Positions 9,274 to 18,115 of a DNA stretch of 64,000 nt are shown piece by piece (within the stretch, counting starts at the first letter, position 1; each line of letters begins with the position of its first letter). Source of the stretch: CBDFGK01 sp965247075 (GTDB lineage: Bacteria; Pseudomonadota; Gammaproteobacteria; Pseudomonadales; Halieaceae). A program made the translations under genes and the position numbers. The stretch covers positions 1,364,001 through 1,428,000 of the forward strand of contig CBDFGK010000002.1 in the NCBI GenBank assembly GCA_965247075.1, given 5' to 3'. The notes under the pieces were generated by a model. The model did not search any database, was not told the DNA's origin, and saw only the letters and a list, made by a program, of their open reading frames with translations.

Positions 9274-10159
9274 AACGGTGCCCTCCTGATACTGCTTCCC
9301 CTCTACAACGCGCCAGGGCCCGCTCCCCTGCTTCAACCACCAGCGTTGTAAGCATAGCTCGCTTGAACGCCTCCGAACCGCGGGCATCGGGCGGCGGTTG
9401 AGAAGCCGCCACAATAATTTCGGCGGCGCCTTGCAGATCTGACCGGGTGATTGCCTTGCCCAATAACTGCGCCTCGGCAGCGGCCGACACTACCGCAGTG
9501 GGGCCGGCACAACCCAACACCAGGCGCACCGCCGTGCAGGTATTACCATCCATAGTCAACTGAATGCCCGCTGCGCAGGTTGGGAACGCTGCCGCGGCAC
9601 GCTTGAACGCCACATAGGCGCTACCGGTATTGGCGGCGGGCAGTGGCACCTGGACTTCTATAACAACTTCATCCGCTTGCAGACAGGTGGTATAGGTATC
9701 AACGATGAAGTCAGCTACCGACACCGTGCGATTGCCAGAGGGACCGGCAATCACCACGCCGGCATTCAGGCCCCGCAGACAGGCGGGCCAGTCGCCGCTG
9801 GCATCGGCAACGCTCAGCCCACCACCAATGGTGCCCAGGTTGCGCACCTGCCTGTCGGCGATACCGCCGCCGGCTTCGATCAGCGCCGGAATACGCGCCG
9901 CCACATCAGAGCGGGCAATCTCAGCATGGGTGGCCAATGCACCGATGTGCAGGGTATCTCCACGCACCTCGATATGAGACATATCAGGCAGGCGCGCGAT
10001 ATCAATCAACTCTGACAAATCACCCACACGCAGTTTCATCATGGGAATCTGACTTTGACCACCGGCCAGAATCCCGGCGTCATCTCCATACTTACCCAGC
10101 AGTTGTATGGCGGCCTGCAAGCTTTCAGGGCGGTGGTATCGAAAAGGTGGGGGATACAT
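9266..10159 (-). CDS. Molybdenum hydroxylase medium subunit, FAD-binding CoxM-like
   Basis: A 297-residue protein of the CO/xanthine dehydrogenase FAD subunit family. FAD motifs AGGQS (32-36) and TIGGG (110-114) are in place, followed by a C-terminal CO_deh_flav_C-like region. It should oxidise the Fe-S subunit and hand electrons to an acceptor. Gene order M-S-L matches the cox-type layout. It begins 18 bases after the substrate-binding-like gene and is part of the same run. Confidence 0.92.
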   Translation of the reverse strand: MYPPPFRYHRPESLQAAIQLLGKYGDDAGILAGGQSQIPMMKLRVGDLSELIDIARLPDMSHIEVRGDTLHIGALATHAEIARSDVAARIPALIEAGGGIADRQVRNLGTIGGGLSVADASGDWPACLRGLNAGVVIAGPSGNRTVSVADFIVDTYTTCLQADEVVIEVQVPLPAANTGSAYVAFKRAAAAFPTCAAGIQLTMDGNTCTAVRLVLGCAGPTAVVSAAAEAQLLGKAITRSDLQGAAEIIVAASQPPPDARGSEAFKRAMLTTLVVEAGERALARCRGEAVSGGHRYA

Positions 10160-10177
10160 AGGTTCTCCTGATAGATA

Positions 10178-11035
10178 CTAGTGGTACGACTTGATGTATT
10201 TGAACTCGTAGAGCTCTCCCGCCACACGAGCGGACAACCCCATTCCGGCTGCCATATTGTCCACGGCAGGTTGCAGCAGATTGTCATCACTATAACCAAA
10301 CGGGGTGTAACAATCCCGAATAACCTGCACGGCCTGGTCGAGGCCGTGCCCGGGCATAGCAAAGGTTTCCACCAGAACCTTGCGCAACAGTCCCTGGTCG
10401 TCGTCAAAGACCCATTTCATCGCCTGCCGATATATCTCTACCATGCCGGCAACCAGCTGCGGTTCACTTTCGAACAGATACTGCGATATGGCCAGGCCGG
10501 TGCTCGGCAAGCGCAGCTTTTCGCCGACGAACATCAGCTGTGCGCAGCCTTTGGACAGCACCTCGGCCGGCATATACCGGGAGCTAAGCAGCGCCGCATC
10601 GACACTACCTGAGGTCAACAGGGCCAACCGTGATACGTCATCGCGGCAGGGGATCAGACCCGGCGCCACATCGGCATCCGCCAGGAGTCGATTGAGGAAT
10701 TTAGCCGGGGCAGCAGCCTCCGGGAATGTGGCCACCCTTGCCTGCGTCAGTTGATCCGTGGATGCAACACCCCGGCGGCCGTACAACCAGAACATCGGCC
10801 GGTCACAGGCGACAAAAACCACTTTGCGCCTGTGGCCCGACAAAAAACCGGCCAGGGCAGCGCCACAGGCAGCGTGAAAGGTTTTTTCCGGCAAGGCCTC
10901 ATCTGGCAGAAAAGTGGTATCCAACAACTTCACAGCCAGCTTGGCATCGGTATATAGACCACCCGCATCGGCTATGCCGTGGCACAGTAGCTCGTGCACA
11001 TCGTAGGCTTTATAACCCAGGTGGATTTCTGTCAT
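10178..11035 (-). CDS. Periplasmic-binding-protein-fold protein without signal peptide (NMT1/SsuA-like)
   Basis: A 285-residue protein with a layout like NMT1/THI5 or SsuA substrate-binding proteins: an early YKAYDVHELLCHGIADAGG segment, a central SGSVDAALL hinge-type strand, then a helical region. The N terminus (MTEIHLGYKAYD) has no hydrophobic export signal and no transporter genes flank it, so a cytosolic sensing or enzymatic role is possible. Its ATG overlaps the stop of the LLM gene (TGATG). I do not recognise a specific family member; function is open. Confidence 0.55.
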   Translation of the reverse strand: MTEIHLGYKAYDVHELLCHGIADAGGLYTDAKLAVKLLDTTFLPDEALPEKTFHAACGAALAGFLSGHRRKVVFVACDRPMFWLYGRRGVASTDQLTQARVATFPEAAAPAKFLNRLLADADVAPGLIPCRDDVSRLALLTSGSVDAALLSSRYMPAEVLSKGCAQLMFVGEKLRLPSTGLAISQYLFESEPQLVAGMVEIYRQAMKWVFDDDQGLLRKVLVETFAMPGHGLDQAVQVIRDCYTPFGYSDDNLLQPAVDNMAAGMGLSARVAGELYEFKYIKSYH

Positions 11036-12048
11036 CAGGCTACCTCGGCAGGGCGTGACACCACATGGGGAATCACCTGCTCAGCAAAGGTCTCCATGTA
11101 CGGTATGGGAGCGGCCATACCAAAGGGCGATACGAATCCCTGCACCCCCACATCCACCAGCGCCTGGAAGCGCTGCACGGCTTCCTCCGGCGGGCAGGCG
11201 ATGGCAATCGCGTCGAAGATACGATCGGTCAGCAAATCACTGTGCGATGATTCGTTGCTGCCGTGCCGGGCGTAATCGTATGACTCTTTCATCAGGCGCA
11301 GATCTTCGTATAAATCTTCATCGAGATAATCACCGGGCACCGTCTTGAAAACAGTACCGGCTGCTACCGAGGTATAACCCTTGAGTTCCTGTTGGGCCAG
11401 TGCGCGATCTTCATGCACAGAAGTGGCGATGCGTTGATAGAGTGTAATATCAGAAAGTGTACGACCCGCCTGTAACGCGCCGGTCTCAATATTGTCCAGC
11501 GCGTACTGGACTAACCCGGGGTTGGCGCCCACCTGGAATAACACGCCATCGGCGACACGCCCGGCCAGTTGCAGCGATTTTGGGCCCGAACCAGCCATTA
11601 CCAGCGGCACGTCGCGCCTTGACCAGGGCATCTGAATATCGGTGCCCCCGTAGACGACCTTCTCACCACGGAGCAGCGCGCGTATGACTTGGAGCTTTTC
11701 CTCAAAGGCCGCTAAACGCTCCGGCCTCAGGCCCAGATTGTGAACCGCACTCTCACCCACCCCAATGCCGCAGATGGCGCGGCCTTCGGACACTTCCTGC
11801 AAAGTGGCCCAGCTGTTGGCCAACACCACCGGGTGCCGCGTTACTGTGGGCGTGACACCGCTAGCCAGCATCAGGCTCTGGGTCTGGGTCGCCAAAATTG
11901 ACAATATCGAGTAGGCGTCACGCATAACGGAGTGTGAATCCGCGACCCACATACCCGCGTAACCCAGTTCCTCCGCACGACGCCCCATGGCCAGGCAATC
12001 CTGCACTGGCCGGTTGGGCAGACAGCCAACGTGAAAGGAAACACTCAT
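11035..12048 (-). CDS. LLM-class flavin-dependent oxidoreductase
   Basis: A 337-residue luciferase-like (beta/alpha)8 protein. It shows the family's EELGYAGMWVADSH start, a VTRHPVVLANSWATLQEVSEGR segment, GIGVGES and a PLVMAGSGPKSLQLAGRVADG strand near residue 180. The class uses F420 or FMN to oxidise or reduce carbon substrates. As first gene of the Mo-hydroxylase cluster it may act on the same substrate. The 125-bp gap to the divergent Rieske gene should hold promoters for both directions. The exact cofactor cannot be judged. Confidence 0.85.
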   Translation of the reverse strand: MSVSFHVGCLPNRPVQDCLAMGRRAEELGYAGMWVADSHSVMRDAYSILSILATQTQSLMLASGVTPTVTRHPVVLANSWATLQEVSEGRAICGIGVGESAVHNLGLRPERLAAFEEKLQVIRALLRGEKVVYGGTDIQMPWSRRDVPLVMAGSGPKSLQLAGRVADGVLFQVGANPGLVQYALDNIETGALQAGRTLSDITLYQRIATSVHEDRALAQQELKGYTSVAAGTVFKTVPGDYLDEDLYEDLRLMKESYDYARHGSNESSHSDLLTDRIFDAIAIACPPEEAVQRFQALVDVGVQGFVSPFGMAAPIPYMETFAEQVIPHVVSRPAEVA

Positions 12049-12173
12049 TCCTTGCGCCTCATTACTTGCTATATTCTACCGGGACTGTGGTTACCGCTAA
12101 AACAATAGACTCTTCGACCACCGGCGTCTTGTTCTATAGGGAAGTGTCTATTGACTGACAATGAGAAAAGACT

Positions 12174-12545
12174 TTGACCGGCCTTTGGATAAATTTGATC
12201 CGCCGCAATGAACTTTGTGACGGTGACGTTAAAGAGCTCAGCTTCGATGGGCAGGACCTGCTGGTATTTCGTACCGCTGCCGGTGAGTTGGGCGCGCTAT
12301 CTGCTTACTGCCCGCACCTGCAAAACTACATTCCCAACGGTCTCGCCCCGGGAGTGTCATTGCAAGAACTGCTTAGAGGCGAGGAACTGGTATGCCCATT
12401 TCACGGCTGGCGTTTCGACAATGCGGGCCATTGCACGGGCATACCGCCGGGCCAGTCAATACCCAAAAAGGTCGCGCGTGGTGAGCCGATAAGCAAAAGC
12501 TGGGCGCTGCGCGAACAGGATGGGTGGATTCAGATTGCCGGGTAA
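12174..12545 (+). CDS. Rieske [2Fe-2S] ferredoxin-like protein
   Basis: A 123-residue single-domain Rieske protein with CPH (about 43-45) and CPFHGW (about 74-79) cluster motifs. The loop between the two pairs is longer than the usual 15-17 residues. No upstream in-frame ATG exists: an in-frame stop lies at 12162-12164, so the start is most likely TTG at 12174. It is transcribed divergently from the LLM/cox run and may supply electrons to an oxygenase. No partner oxygenase lies beside it. Confident on fold, less on start. Confidence 0.8.
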   Translation: MTGLWINLIRRNELCDGDVKELSFDGQDLLVFRTAAGELGALSAYCPHLQNYIPNGLAPGVSLQELLRGEELVCPFHGWRFDNAGHCTGIPPGQSIPKKVARGEPISKSWALREQDGWIQIAG

Positions 12546-12741
12546 CCGCCAGCGGGGACAGACTCCACTCGGTCGAAATAGCCGGTGCGGCATAGGCGAT
12601 TGCCAGCGCTGTTGCTCATACCTGCACCTGTGTCATCGACATGAAAAAGAAGAGATTTGATCCTTCCTGAACCTGTTGTGGCGCGATCGTCAATTACTGC
12701 GCGGAATGAACGCTTACCGTGAATGGGCGGTGAGATGAAGC

Positions 12742-12768
12742 AAAAAAAAACCGGTAGTTGCCTGCCGG
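12742..12768 (-). terminator. Rho-independent terminator of the TonB receptor gene (minus strand)
   Basis: On the minus strand a 7-bp GC-rich stem (one G-T pair, 4-base loop) is followed by nine T, 24 bases past the receptor stop. The rest of the 12546-12792 spacer shows no gene; it contains a GGGGACAGAC stretch at about 12553 like the palindrome at 18116. Confidence 0.8.
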
Positions 12769-12792
12769 GGCTTGTTCAGTTGACGGCTTGAA

Positions 12793-15228
12793 TCAGAAGT
12801 TCATGCGCAGGCCGAGGCTGTAGAACCGCGGGGCGCGATAGGACACTTCGTTACAGCCACACAACGTTGCCAGGTCGAAACCCTGAATACCAGCCCGCTC
12901 ATCGGTGATGTTGCGTGCCGCCAGAGTGGTGGTCCAGCGCTGGTCACTACTTTCCCAACTGAGCATGGCATTAACCATGGTGTAGTCATCGAACTCATCA
13001 GCGTCGAAATTACGCAAGTTGTAGAAGAACGAGTCCGAGTAACTGACGTCTCCTTGCACCGCCATCTGGCCGCCCAGTAGCTCCCATGCATAACGCGCCA
13101 TAGCGGTCCACTGTAATTCTGGCGCATAGGTCGGCTGTACATCCCGTGGCGGTAGCGGTGATCCATTGCGCAGGGGAATATCCTGCACTTCCGAATCGAT
13201 GTAGGCGATGTTGAAGAGCAGATCCAGCCCGTCGCGCGGAGAGGTTTGTAACTCCAACTCGGCACCGTAGGTTTCGGCATCGGCGTTAACCACGACACCC
13301 CCTACGTCAACGAACAGAAAGGCCTGATAGTCTTTGTAGTCATAATAGAACACCGAACCGTTGAGACGAGTATTACCGCTACCCAGCGTGGCTTTGAAAC
13401 CACCTTCATAGGCTGTCAGTATTTCTTCATCATAGGGCAGGGCGGCATCGCCGCCAGAGCCAAAGTACGAGCCCAGTAGCGGCGCATTGAAACTGCCGGC
13501 CTTCACACCCCGGTTAATGCCGGCATATAACAACAGCTCGTCAGAGGGACGCCAGTCCAGCTGAAGTTTGCCCGCCCATAAAGTGTCCGAGCTATCATCG
13601 TCATAGCGAATGATCGGTTGGCTCTCAAGAAAGCCACCCCGGTTTATGGTGTCGTTACTGATCGACTGAAAAATACCAATACCAAGATTGAACTCCTTTT
13701 CTTCCTGGATAATGCGCCCACCAGCGGTAAAAGACAGGGTTTCGCTAATCTCAAAATCCACTTGACCGAACACGCTGTAAGAGTCAGTTTCCAGTTCGGC
13801 TACCACACCGATATCAATAGGAATACCGCCACTGGCGATAATGCTGTTCTCCGGTGCTTTCAGGCCATTGTCAGACTCGTTGTCGATGTTCAAATAGAAC
13901 ACACCGGCAACCCAGTGCATGCGCTCGGTCTGGCCGTCCAGCCGAAATTCCTGGGTGAAGCTGGTGGCATCCACGCCGGCATAGTTGGTGAGTTGGTTGA
14001 CAGGTGCGGCGTCGACGTCGATAAACAGTAGCTTCTCGTACGTTTTGTAATCGGATACAGAGGTAAAGTGCATGTTGTCGCCCAGATCCCACTCTACCCG
14101 GCCGTTGATACCGGCACTCTCGGTGAAGCCATGGTTGTCAAAAGCCGAATCGCCTGAAAAAGTGAAATCGTCACCGTCGGGGTCCAGATAGCCAAAAAAG
14201 TCGCCACCCGGTGTCGCTCGACCCGCCAGTCCCAGCCCCAGCCCGGGTATCGGTGCGCTGCCATCAAAAGGGTTGCCACCGCCATCGCCATCGCCGGCGA
14301 TACTGAAGCGGGTCTCATCCGGCGGTGTGTCGATGACATTGACCAGTTCGCCCCCCTCATAGATACCGATAGTGGATTTGGACTGGTAGGGGCCGGTAGC
14401 GACGTCGCTGTCGGCATAGTTGGCGGACACGATGACGTCAACGGTATCACTGGGCCTGAATGCCAGGGTAAATCTGCCGGCGATGGTATCGTCATCGCCG
14501 AGATCCTTGCCGCCGTCTGCCCCCGGGGGGGTATTTCCCGGTGGATTGGCCGGGGCGCCCTCCGGATAGAGGTTTTTCAGGTAGGCATCCTGTTTGTTGT
14601 AGCGTATGGCCAGCCGGCCGGCAACGTTGTCGCCCAGCGGACCGGTGACGGCGGCTTCTACAGTGTAGCGATTGGCGTCGTTATCCACGTCATACATCCC
14701 GGCGGTGAGATCCAGGTAGCCACCCGCCTCCTCGAAATCAGGTTTGTTGGAAACGTAGTGCACCAGGCCACCGGTCGCATTCCTGCCAAACAGGGTGCTC
14801 TGCGGTCCTTTCAATATTTCGACTCGATCGATATCAAACACGGCAAAACTCTGGGCCTGGGCAATGGCTATGTAACCCTCGTCCAGATAAACCGCATTGG
14901 GTGCCTCGATAATGTCGTTAAAATCATTCTGGGTGACGCCGCGGATGGAAAACTGGGTGTTCTGCCCAGCCAGGTTGCCACTGATATGTACGCCGGGGGT
15001 GAATGCGGCAATATCAAAACTGTTGGTAACACCGAGAGCCTCCATTTGCGCGCCGGTGAAGGCGGTGACGGAGATGGGTACATCCTGCAGGTTCTGCTCG
15101 CGTTTCTGTGCGGTGATAATAACTTCTTCCAACACACTACCGGTTTGGGCGACAACAACCGGTGATGCGCCGAATGCGCTGGCAATGGCCACGGCCAACA
15201 GCGTTTTAGTGATATACGGTGTGCTCAT
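12793..15228 (-). CDS. TonB-dependent receptor
   Basis: An 811-residue outer-membrane receptor. It has a signal peptide (about 1-27, cleavage after VVVAQ), a TonB-box-like LEEVIITAQKR, and a plug domain at about 45-160 with IKG-type motif EILKGPQSTLFGRNATGG. A 22-strand barrel follows and ends in the terminal phenylalanine (LGLRMNF). The subclass, with VIITAQKREQNLQDVP, is abundant in marine and sterol- or terpenoid-degrading gammaproteobacteria; the substrate is not iron by necessity. A promoter-like region and inverted repeat lie upstream and a terminator lies downstream, so it is probably monocistronic. Confidence 0.95.
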   Translation of the reverse strand: MSTPYITKTLLAVAIASAFGASPVVVAQTGSVLEEVIITAQKREQNLQDVPISVTAFTGAQMEALGVTNSFDIAAFTPGVHISGNLAGQNTQFSIRGVTQNDFNDIIEAPNAVYLDEGYIAIAQAQSFAVFDIDRVEILKGPQSTLFGRNATGGLVHYVSNKPDFEEAGGYLDLTAGMYDVDNDANRYTVEAAVTGPLGDNVAGRLAIRYNKQDAYLKNLYPEGAPANPPGNTPPGADGGKDLGDDDTIAGRFTLAFRPSDTVDVIVSANYADSDVATGPYQSKSTIGIYEGGELVNVIDTPPDETRFSIAGDGDGGGNPFDGSAPIPGLGLGLAGRATPGGDFFGYLDPDGDDFTFSGDSAFDNHGFTESAGINGRVEWDLGDNMHFTSVSDYKTYEKLLFIDVDAAPVNQLTNYAGVDATSFTQEFRLDGQTERMHWVAGVFYLNIDNESDNGLKAPENSIIASGGIPIDIGVVAELETDSYSVFGQVDFEISETLSFTAGGRIIQEEKEFNLGIGIFQSISNDTINRGGFLESQPIIRYDDDSSDTLWAGKLQLDWRPSDELLLYAGINRGVKAGSFNAPLLGSYFGSGGDAALPYDEEILTAYEGGFKATLGSGNTRLNGSVFYYDYKDYQAFLFVDVGGVVVNADAETYGAELELQTSPRDGLDLLFNIAYIDSEVQDIPLRNGSPLPPRDVQPTYAPELQWTAMARYAWELLGGQMAVQGDVSYSDSFFYNLRNFDADEFDDYTMVNAMLSWESSDQRWTTTLAARNITDERAGIQGFDLATLCGCNEVSYRAPRFYSLGLRMNF

Positions 15229-15262
15229 GATGTTACTCTCCAGGATAGGTCTTATGGCTGTG

Positions 15263-15340
15263 ATTATAGCTGAATATACTAAACAGCCGTGCAGGTTAAA
15301 CGGTTTACTGTAAGTGCACTGGTAGTTGACCTACAGTGCA
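15263..15340 (-). promoter_or_regulatory. Candidate promoter and operator of the TonB receptor gene
   Basis: A consensus TATAAT lies on the minus strand at 15268-15263, 35 bases before the receptor ATG, with no clear -35 hexamer. Further upstream TGCACTG (15315-15321) and CAGTGCA (15334-15340) form a perfect 7-bp inverted repeat, a plausible regulator site. It could instead be the end of a lost transcription unit. Confidence 0.4.
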
Positions 15341-15341
15341 T

Positions 15342-15435
15342 TCAAAGCGTCACCTGCTCCGCCGGTAACACGTCAAGTTGTGGGGTGTCCTGCAGCCCCC
15401 AGCCGCCGGTCAGAATTCACTGCATGTGGGTGTGA
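15342..15435 (-). pseudogene. 3' relic of a third MBL-fold hydrolase
   Basis: On the minus strand, codons just upstream of a TGA (15344-15342) read ILTGGWGLQDTPQL and then PAEQVTL. This matches the C termini of the two MBL paralogues at 3.8-5.6 kb (MGGWGLEDTPEP, LTGGWGMEG, ADQISL). An in-frame TGA at 15419-15417 interrupts the frame just before, and further upstream nothing resembles the family. About 25 codons survive. A third copy therefore once stood beside the receptor gene and has been deleted. Confidence 0.7.
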
Positions 15436-15565
15436 GCTGCGAAGGGAGCCACCGGGACCAGCGGGCAAGCGCCGAGTATTACCTGACATTGCGCTATGAA
15501 TATGGAGACCAATAGCAAGACCTGCTAGGCTGTCCAGCTCAATACTCTTGATTCTGGACAGCTCT

Positions 15566-16921
15566 ATGCAACAGGTTAAATTCACGCTCGAAGAAGAGCA
15601 GATCCCCACCCATTGGTATAACGTGATGGCGGATCTGCCCGAGCCGATGGCACCCCCGCTCAATCCACAGACCCGCGAGCCGGTCGGTCCAGAGGACCTG
15701 GCGGCAATTTTCCCCATGCAATTGATTGGGCAGGAGGTGAGCACCGAGCGCGAGATCGAGATTCCCGAAGAAGTGCAGCAATACTACCGGCAGTGGCGGC
15801 CCTCTACCCTGTTCAGGGCCCACCGCCTGGAACAGGCGCTGGATACCCCCGCCCACATTTACTACAAGTACGAGGGCAGTAGCCCGGTCGGTTCCCACAA
15901 GCTCAATACCGCCATTGCACAGGCCTACTACAACCGCGAGGCGGGCATCAAGCATATCGCCACCGAAACGGGCGCTGGACAATGGGGTACCGCGCTCTCC
16001 CTGGCAGGCGCCGCCATGGGTATCGATGTCCAGGTTTTCATGGTCAAGGTGAGTTACCACCAAAAACCCTACCGACGCGCCATGATCGAGACCTACGGGG
16101 GCCATGTTATCGCCAGCCCCAGCGACCGGACTCAGTCCGGTCGCGATATCCTCTCGCAACACCCCGATTCGCCCGGCAGCCTGGGCATAGCGATTTCAGA
16201 AGCGGTGGAGGTGGCCAGAGAGCGCGACGACACCAATTATGCGCTGGGCAGTGTGCTCAACCACGTTCTGCTGCACCAGACCGTAATCGGCCGCGAGGCA
16301 CTGCTGCAAATGGAAATGGCCGGTGAGTATCCCGATGTCGTGATCGGGTGTTGCGGCGGCGGCAGTAACCTGGCCGGACTGGGCTTTCCCTTTATCGGTG
16401 AAAATCTCCGCAATGGCAAAACCACCCGCATCATTGCCGCCGAGCCCACCTCCTGCCCGAGCCTGACCAAGGGCGAGTTCACCTATGACTTCGGCGATGT
16501 GGCCGGCCTCACGCCGATGATGAAGATGCATACCCTGGGCCACAGTTTTATACCGGAATCGATTCACGCCGGTGGCCTGCGCTATCACGGCATGTCCCCC
16601 ATTGTCAGCCACCTGCTTAGCCTGGGTCGGATTGAAGCGGTAGCTTATGCCCAGAATACCTGCTTTGAAGCGGGCAATATCTTCGCCCGCTCTGAGGGTA
16701 TTGTGCCTGCGCCGGAGTCCAACCACGCCATTCGTGCGGCCATCAATGAGGCCCTGCGCTGCAAGGCGGAAGGCAAGCAGGAGGCTATCCTGTTCAACCT
16801 GTCCGGTCATGGGCACCTGGATATGCAGGCCTACATGGATTTCAATGCCGACTTGCTGGAGGATCACGAATACGAAGTGGCCGAGGCAGAAAAGGCCCTG
16901 CACGAATTGCCCGCGATATAG
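15566..16921 (+). CDS. trpB2: Tryptophan synthase beta-like, TrpB2 type
   Basis: A 451-residue PLP enzyme of the TrpB2 (TIGR01415-like) group, longer than ordinary TrpB. It has PLP lysine in GSHKLN (Lys112), ETGAGQWGTALS, and the phosphate-binding GCCGGGSN loop. Family members make tryptophan from indole and serine, though several TrpB2 proteins act without TrpA or use other nucleophiles. No trpA lies nearby. I prefer the ATG at 15566 over a TTG at 15548. It lies alone between the MBL relic and a decayed gene. Confidence 0.92.
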   Translation: MQQVKFTLEEEQIPTHWYNVMADLPEPMAPPLNPQTREPVGPEDLAAIFPMQLIGQEVSTEREIEIPEEVQQYYRQWRPSTLFRAHRLEQALDTPAHIYYKYEGSSPVGSHKLNTAIAQAYYNREAGIKHIATETGAGQWGTALSLAGAAMGIDVQVFMVKVSYHQKPYRRAMIETYGGHVIASPSDRTQSGRDILSQHPDSPGSLGIAISEAVEVARERDDTNYALGSVLNHVLLHQTVIGREALLQMEMAGEYPDVVIGCCGGGSNLAGLGFPFIGENLRNGKTTRIIAAEPTSCPSLTKGEFTYDFGDVAGLTPMMKMHTLGHSFIPESIHAGGLRYHGMSPIVSHLLSLGRIEAVAYAQNTCFEAGNIFARSEGIVPAPESNHAIRAAINEALRCKAEGKQEAILFNLSGHGHLDMQAYMDFNADLLEDHEYEVAEAEKALHELPAI

Positions 16922-16944
16922 GCGCCACCGGGAGGAGAGCTGCA

Positions 16945-17214
16945 ATGGCACGCGTAAAAATTGTCGACCCAAAGACGATCACCGACCCGGCAACGCTGGA
17001 GATGTTTGACTGGGTCGCAAAAGCGGAGGGCGAAGCGCCCAATCACTTCCTGATAGAGGTCCATGGTCTGCGCGAAGTGGGTTTGACAGATAAAGGGGTT
17101 GTACAGCTGGTGCACGTGGTCAGTGACTTTGCCTCTTGTAATCGTATTTATGATACTGGGAACCGAGCCGAGCCTGCTAAATTGCCAATACCGGCCAGGG
17201 CTTTAATGCAATGA
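16945..17214 (+). pseudogene. Internally deleted carboxymuconolactone-decarboxylase-like gene
   Basis: The 89-codon frame begins like an AhpD/CMD-type protein (MARVKIVDPKTITDPATLEMFDW...GEAPNHFLIEVH). After residue 41 it jumps to REVGLTDKGVVQLVHVVSDFASCNRIYD, which resembles the C-terminal helices of the same family. The catalytic CxxH-containing middle part is absent, so the product is probably inactive. It has a good ribosome site (GGGAGGAGAG) and lies 23 bases after trpB2, so it may still be translated. The family assignment is from pattern memory. Confidence 0.5.
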
Positions 17215-17230
17215 AGCGGAGAAAACATCG

Positions 17231-17614
17231 CTATCCAGGGATGGAGGTAGCCAACGAGCGCAAATAGTTCGCTAGCTCGTCTTCCTCAATAAGCCCCTGT
17301 GCAGCGGCGATGATTTTGTCCCCCATTTGCTCCACATCGTACTCAATCGCAATTCCGTTCAATGCAAGTACCAACTGCATCGAGGTATGCGCTGTGCGTT
17401 TGTTCGCATCATGAAAGCAATGGGCTATCGCTATGTAACAGACATAACCGGCGGCAAGATCAAACGCATCACCCATCAAGCCATAGGCCAATCGATTCTC
17501 TATCCGGCCAAGTACTGCTTCGATTGACTTATTGCGAGCCATACCCTGCAGTTCATTCGGCAGGATCACACGCTCATGGATGGCAATCACCTGGTCGGCT
17601 GTTAAAAAGCGCAT
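17231..17614 (-). CDS. Doc/Fic-family toxin
   Basis: A 127-residue Fic-fold protein with the motif HCFHDANKRTA at about residues 65-75, the Doc variant that phosphorylates or otherwise modifies a target such as EF-Tu. The length fits Doc. Its ATG (17614-17612) overlaps the antitoxin stop (TGATG); a GTG three bases upstream is the alternative. With the upstream gene it forms a type II toxin-antitoxin pair. Confidence 0.88.
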   Translation of the reverse strand: MRFLTADQVIAIHERVILPNELQGMARNKSIEAVLGRIENRLAYGLMGDAFDLAAGYVCYIAIAHCFHDANKRTAHTSMQLVLALNGIAIEYDVEQMGDKIIAAAQGLIEEDELANYLRSLATSIPG

Positions 17615-17862
17615 CACTTGTCTTTTAGATAATCATTTACCGCCAGCACATCCGGATCCAAAGCACTCATTAGTTTATCCAGCTCCGCGTTTGTTGCGGC
17701 GCTGAATTCCAATTTCTCCACCGCACTGGCCGGAATAAAATACCCAACGACGTTGGAGCGATTGAGAACCGCCACCGGTTGGGATCCCGCATTCTCAATG
17801 ACCTTCTTTGGTGCCCTCAGTTCGGTAACAGAAATAGTCTTCCTGGTCAGTAAAAATTCCAT
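17614..17862 (-). CDS. Phd/YefM-type antitoxin of the Doc toxin
   Basis: An 82-residue protein with a Phd-like N-terminal DNA-binding part (TRKTISVTELRAPKKVIENAG...PVAVLNR-NVVGYFIPASAVEKLE) and an acidic C-terminal tail that would wrap the toxin. I chose the ATG at 17862 because a GGAG lies 9 bases upstream. The frame extends to 17898, but that start has no spacing for the same site. Such antitoxins repress their own operon; the promoter should lie in the AT-rich bases around 17870-17950. Confidence 0.8.
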   Translation of the reverse strand: MEFLLTRKTISVTELRAPKKVIENAGSQPVAVLNRSNVVGYFIPASAVEKLEFSAATNAELDKLMSALDPDVLAVNDYLKDK

Positions 17863-18001
17863 TGGCAACATCTCCAGCGTGCAAAACAATAATTCCACAA
17901 TACATCTTTAAACGTGTATTTAAAAGTGTTTTATCGCGTATGATTTGAGTGTAGTACGGCGTAGCTGATGATAACGGATAGAAAGCGATGACGTTTGTAT
18001 G

Positions 18002-18094
18002 TGTTTGTTTGTATCTACAGTTGTGGGGTCAGAGTCGGCTCTGACGGCGGGTCTAATCACCGTCGAACGGTCACCATCGCTGCCCGGTTTGGGT
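18002..18094. repeat. 93-bp dispersed duplicate, copy B (displaced coxL 3' end)
   Basis: This matches 5628-5720 at 91 of 93 positions in the same orientation, though no cox gene lies here. The flanks differ completely. The 17863-18150 spacer otherwise holds only the palindrome at 18116-18139. Confidence 0.9.
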
Positions 18095-18115
18095 CGAATA
18101 AATTCGGCCAGATGA

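Noticed and set aside
5683..10159. A true CO dehydrogenase (coxLSM)
   Set aside because: The large subunit lacks the AYxCSFR or AYRGAGR loop, so only a general Mo-hydroxylase call is supported.
16945..17214. An intact small enzyme of the AhpD family
   Set aside because: The catalytic middle is absent, so an active peroxidase-like enzyme cannot be claimed.
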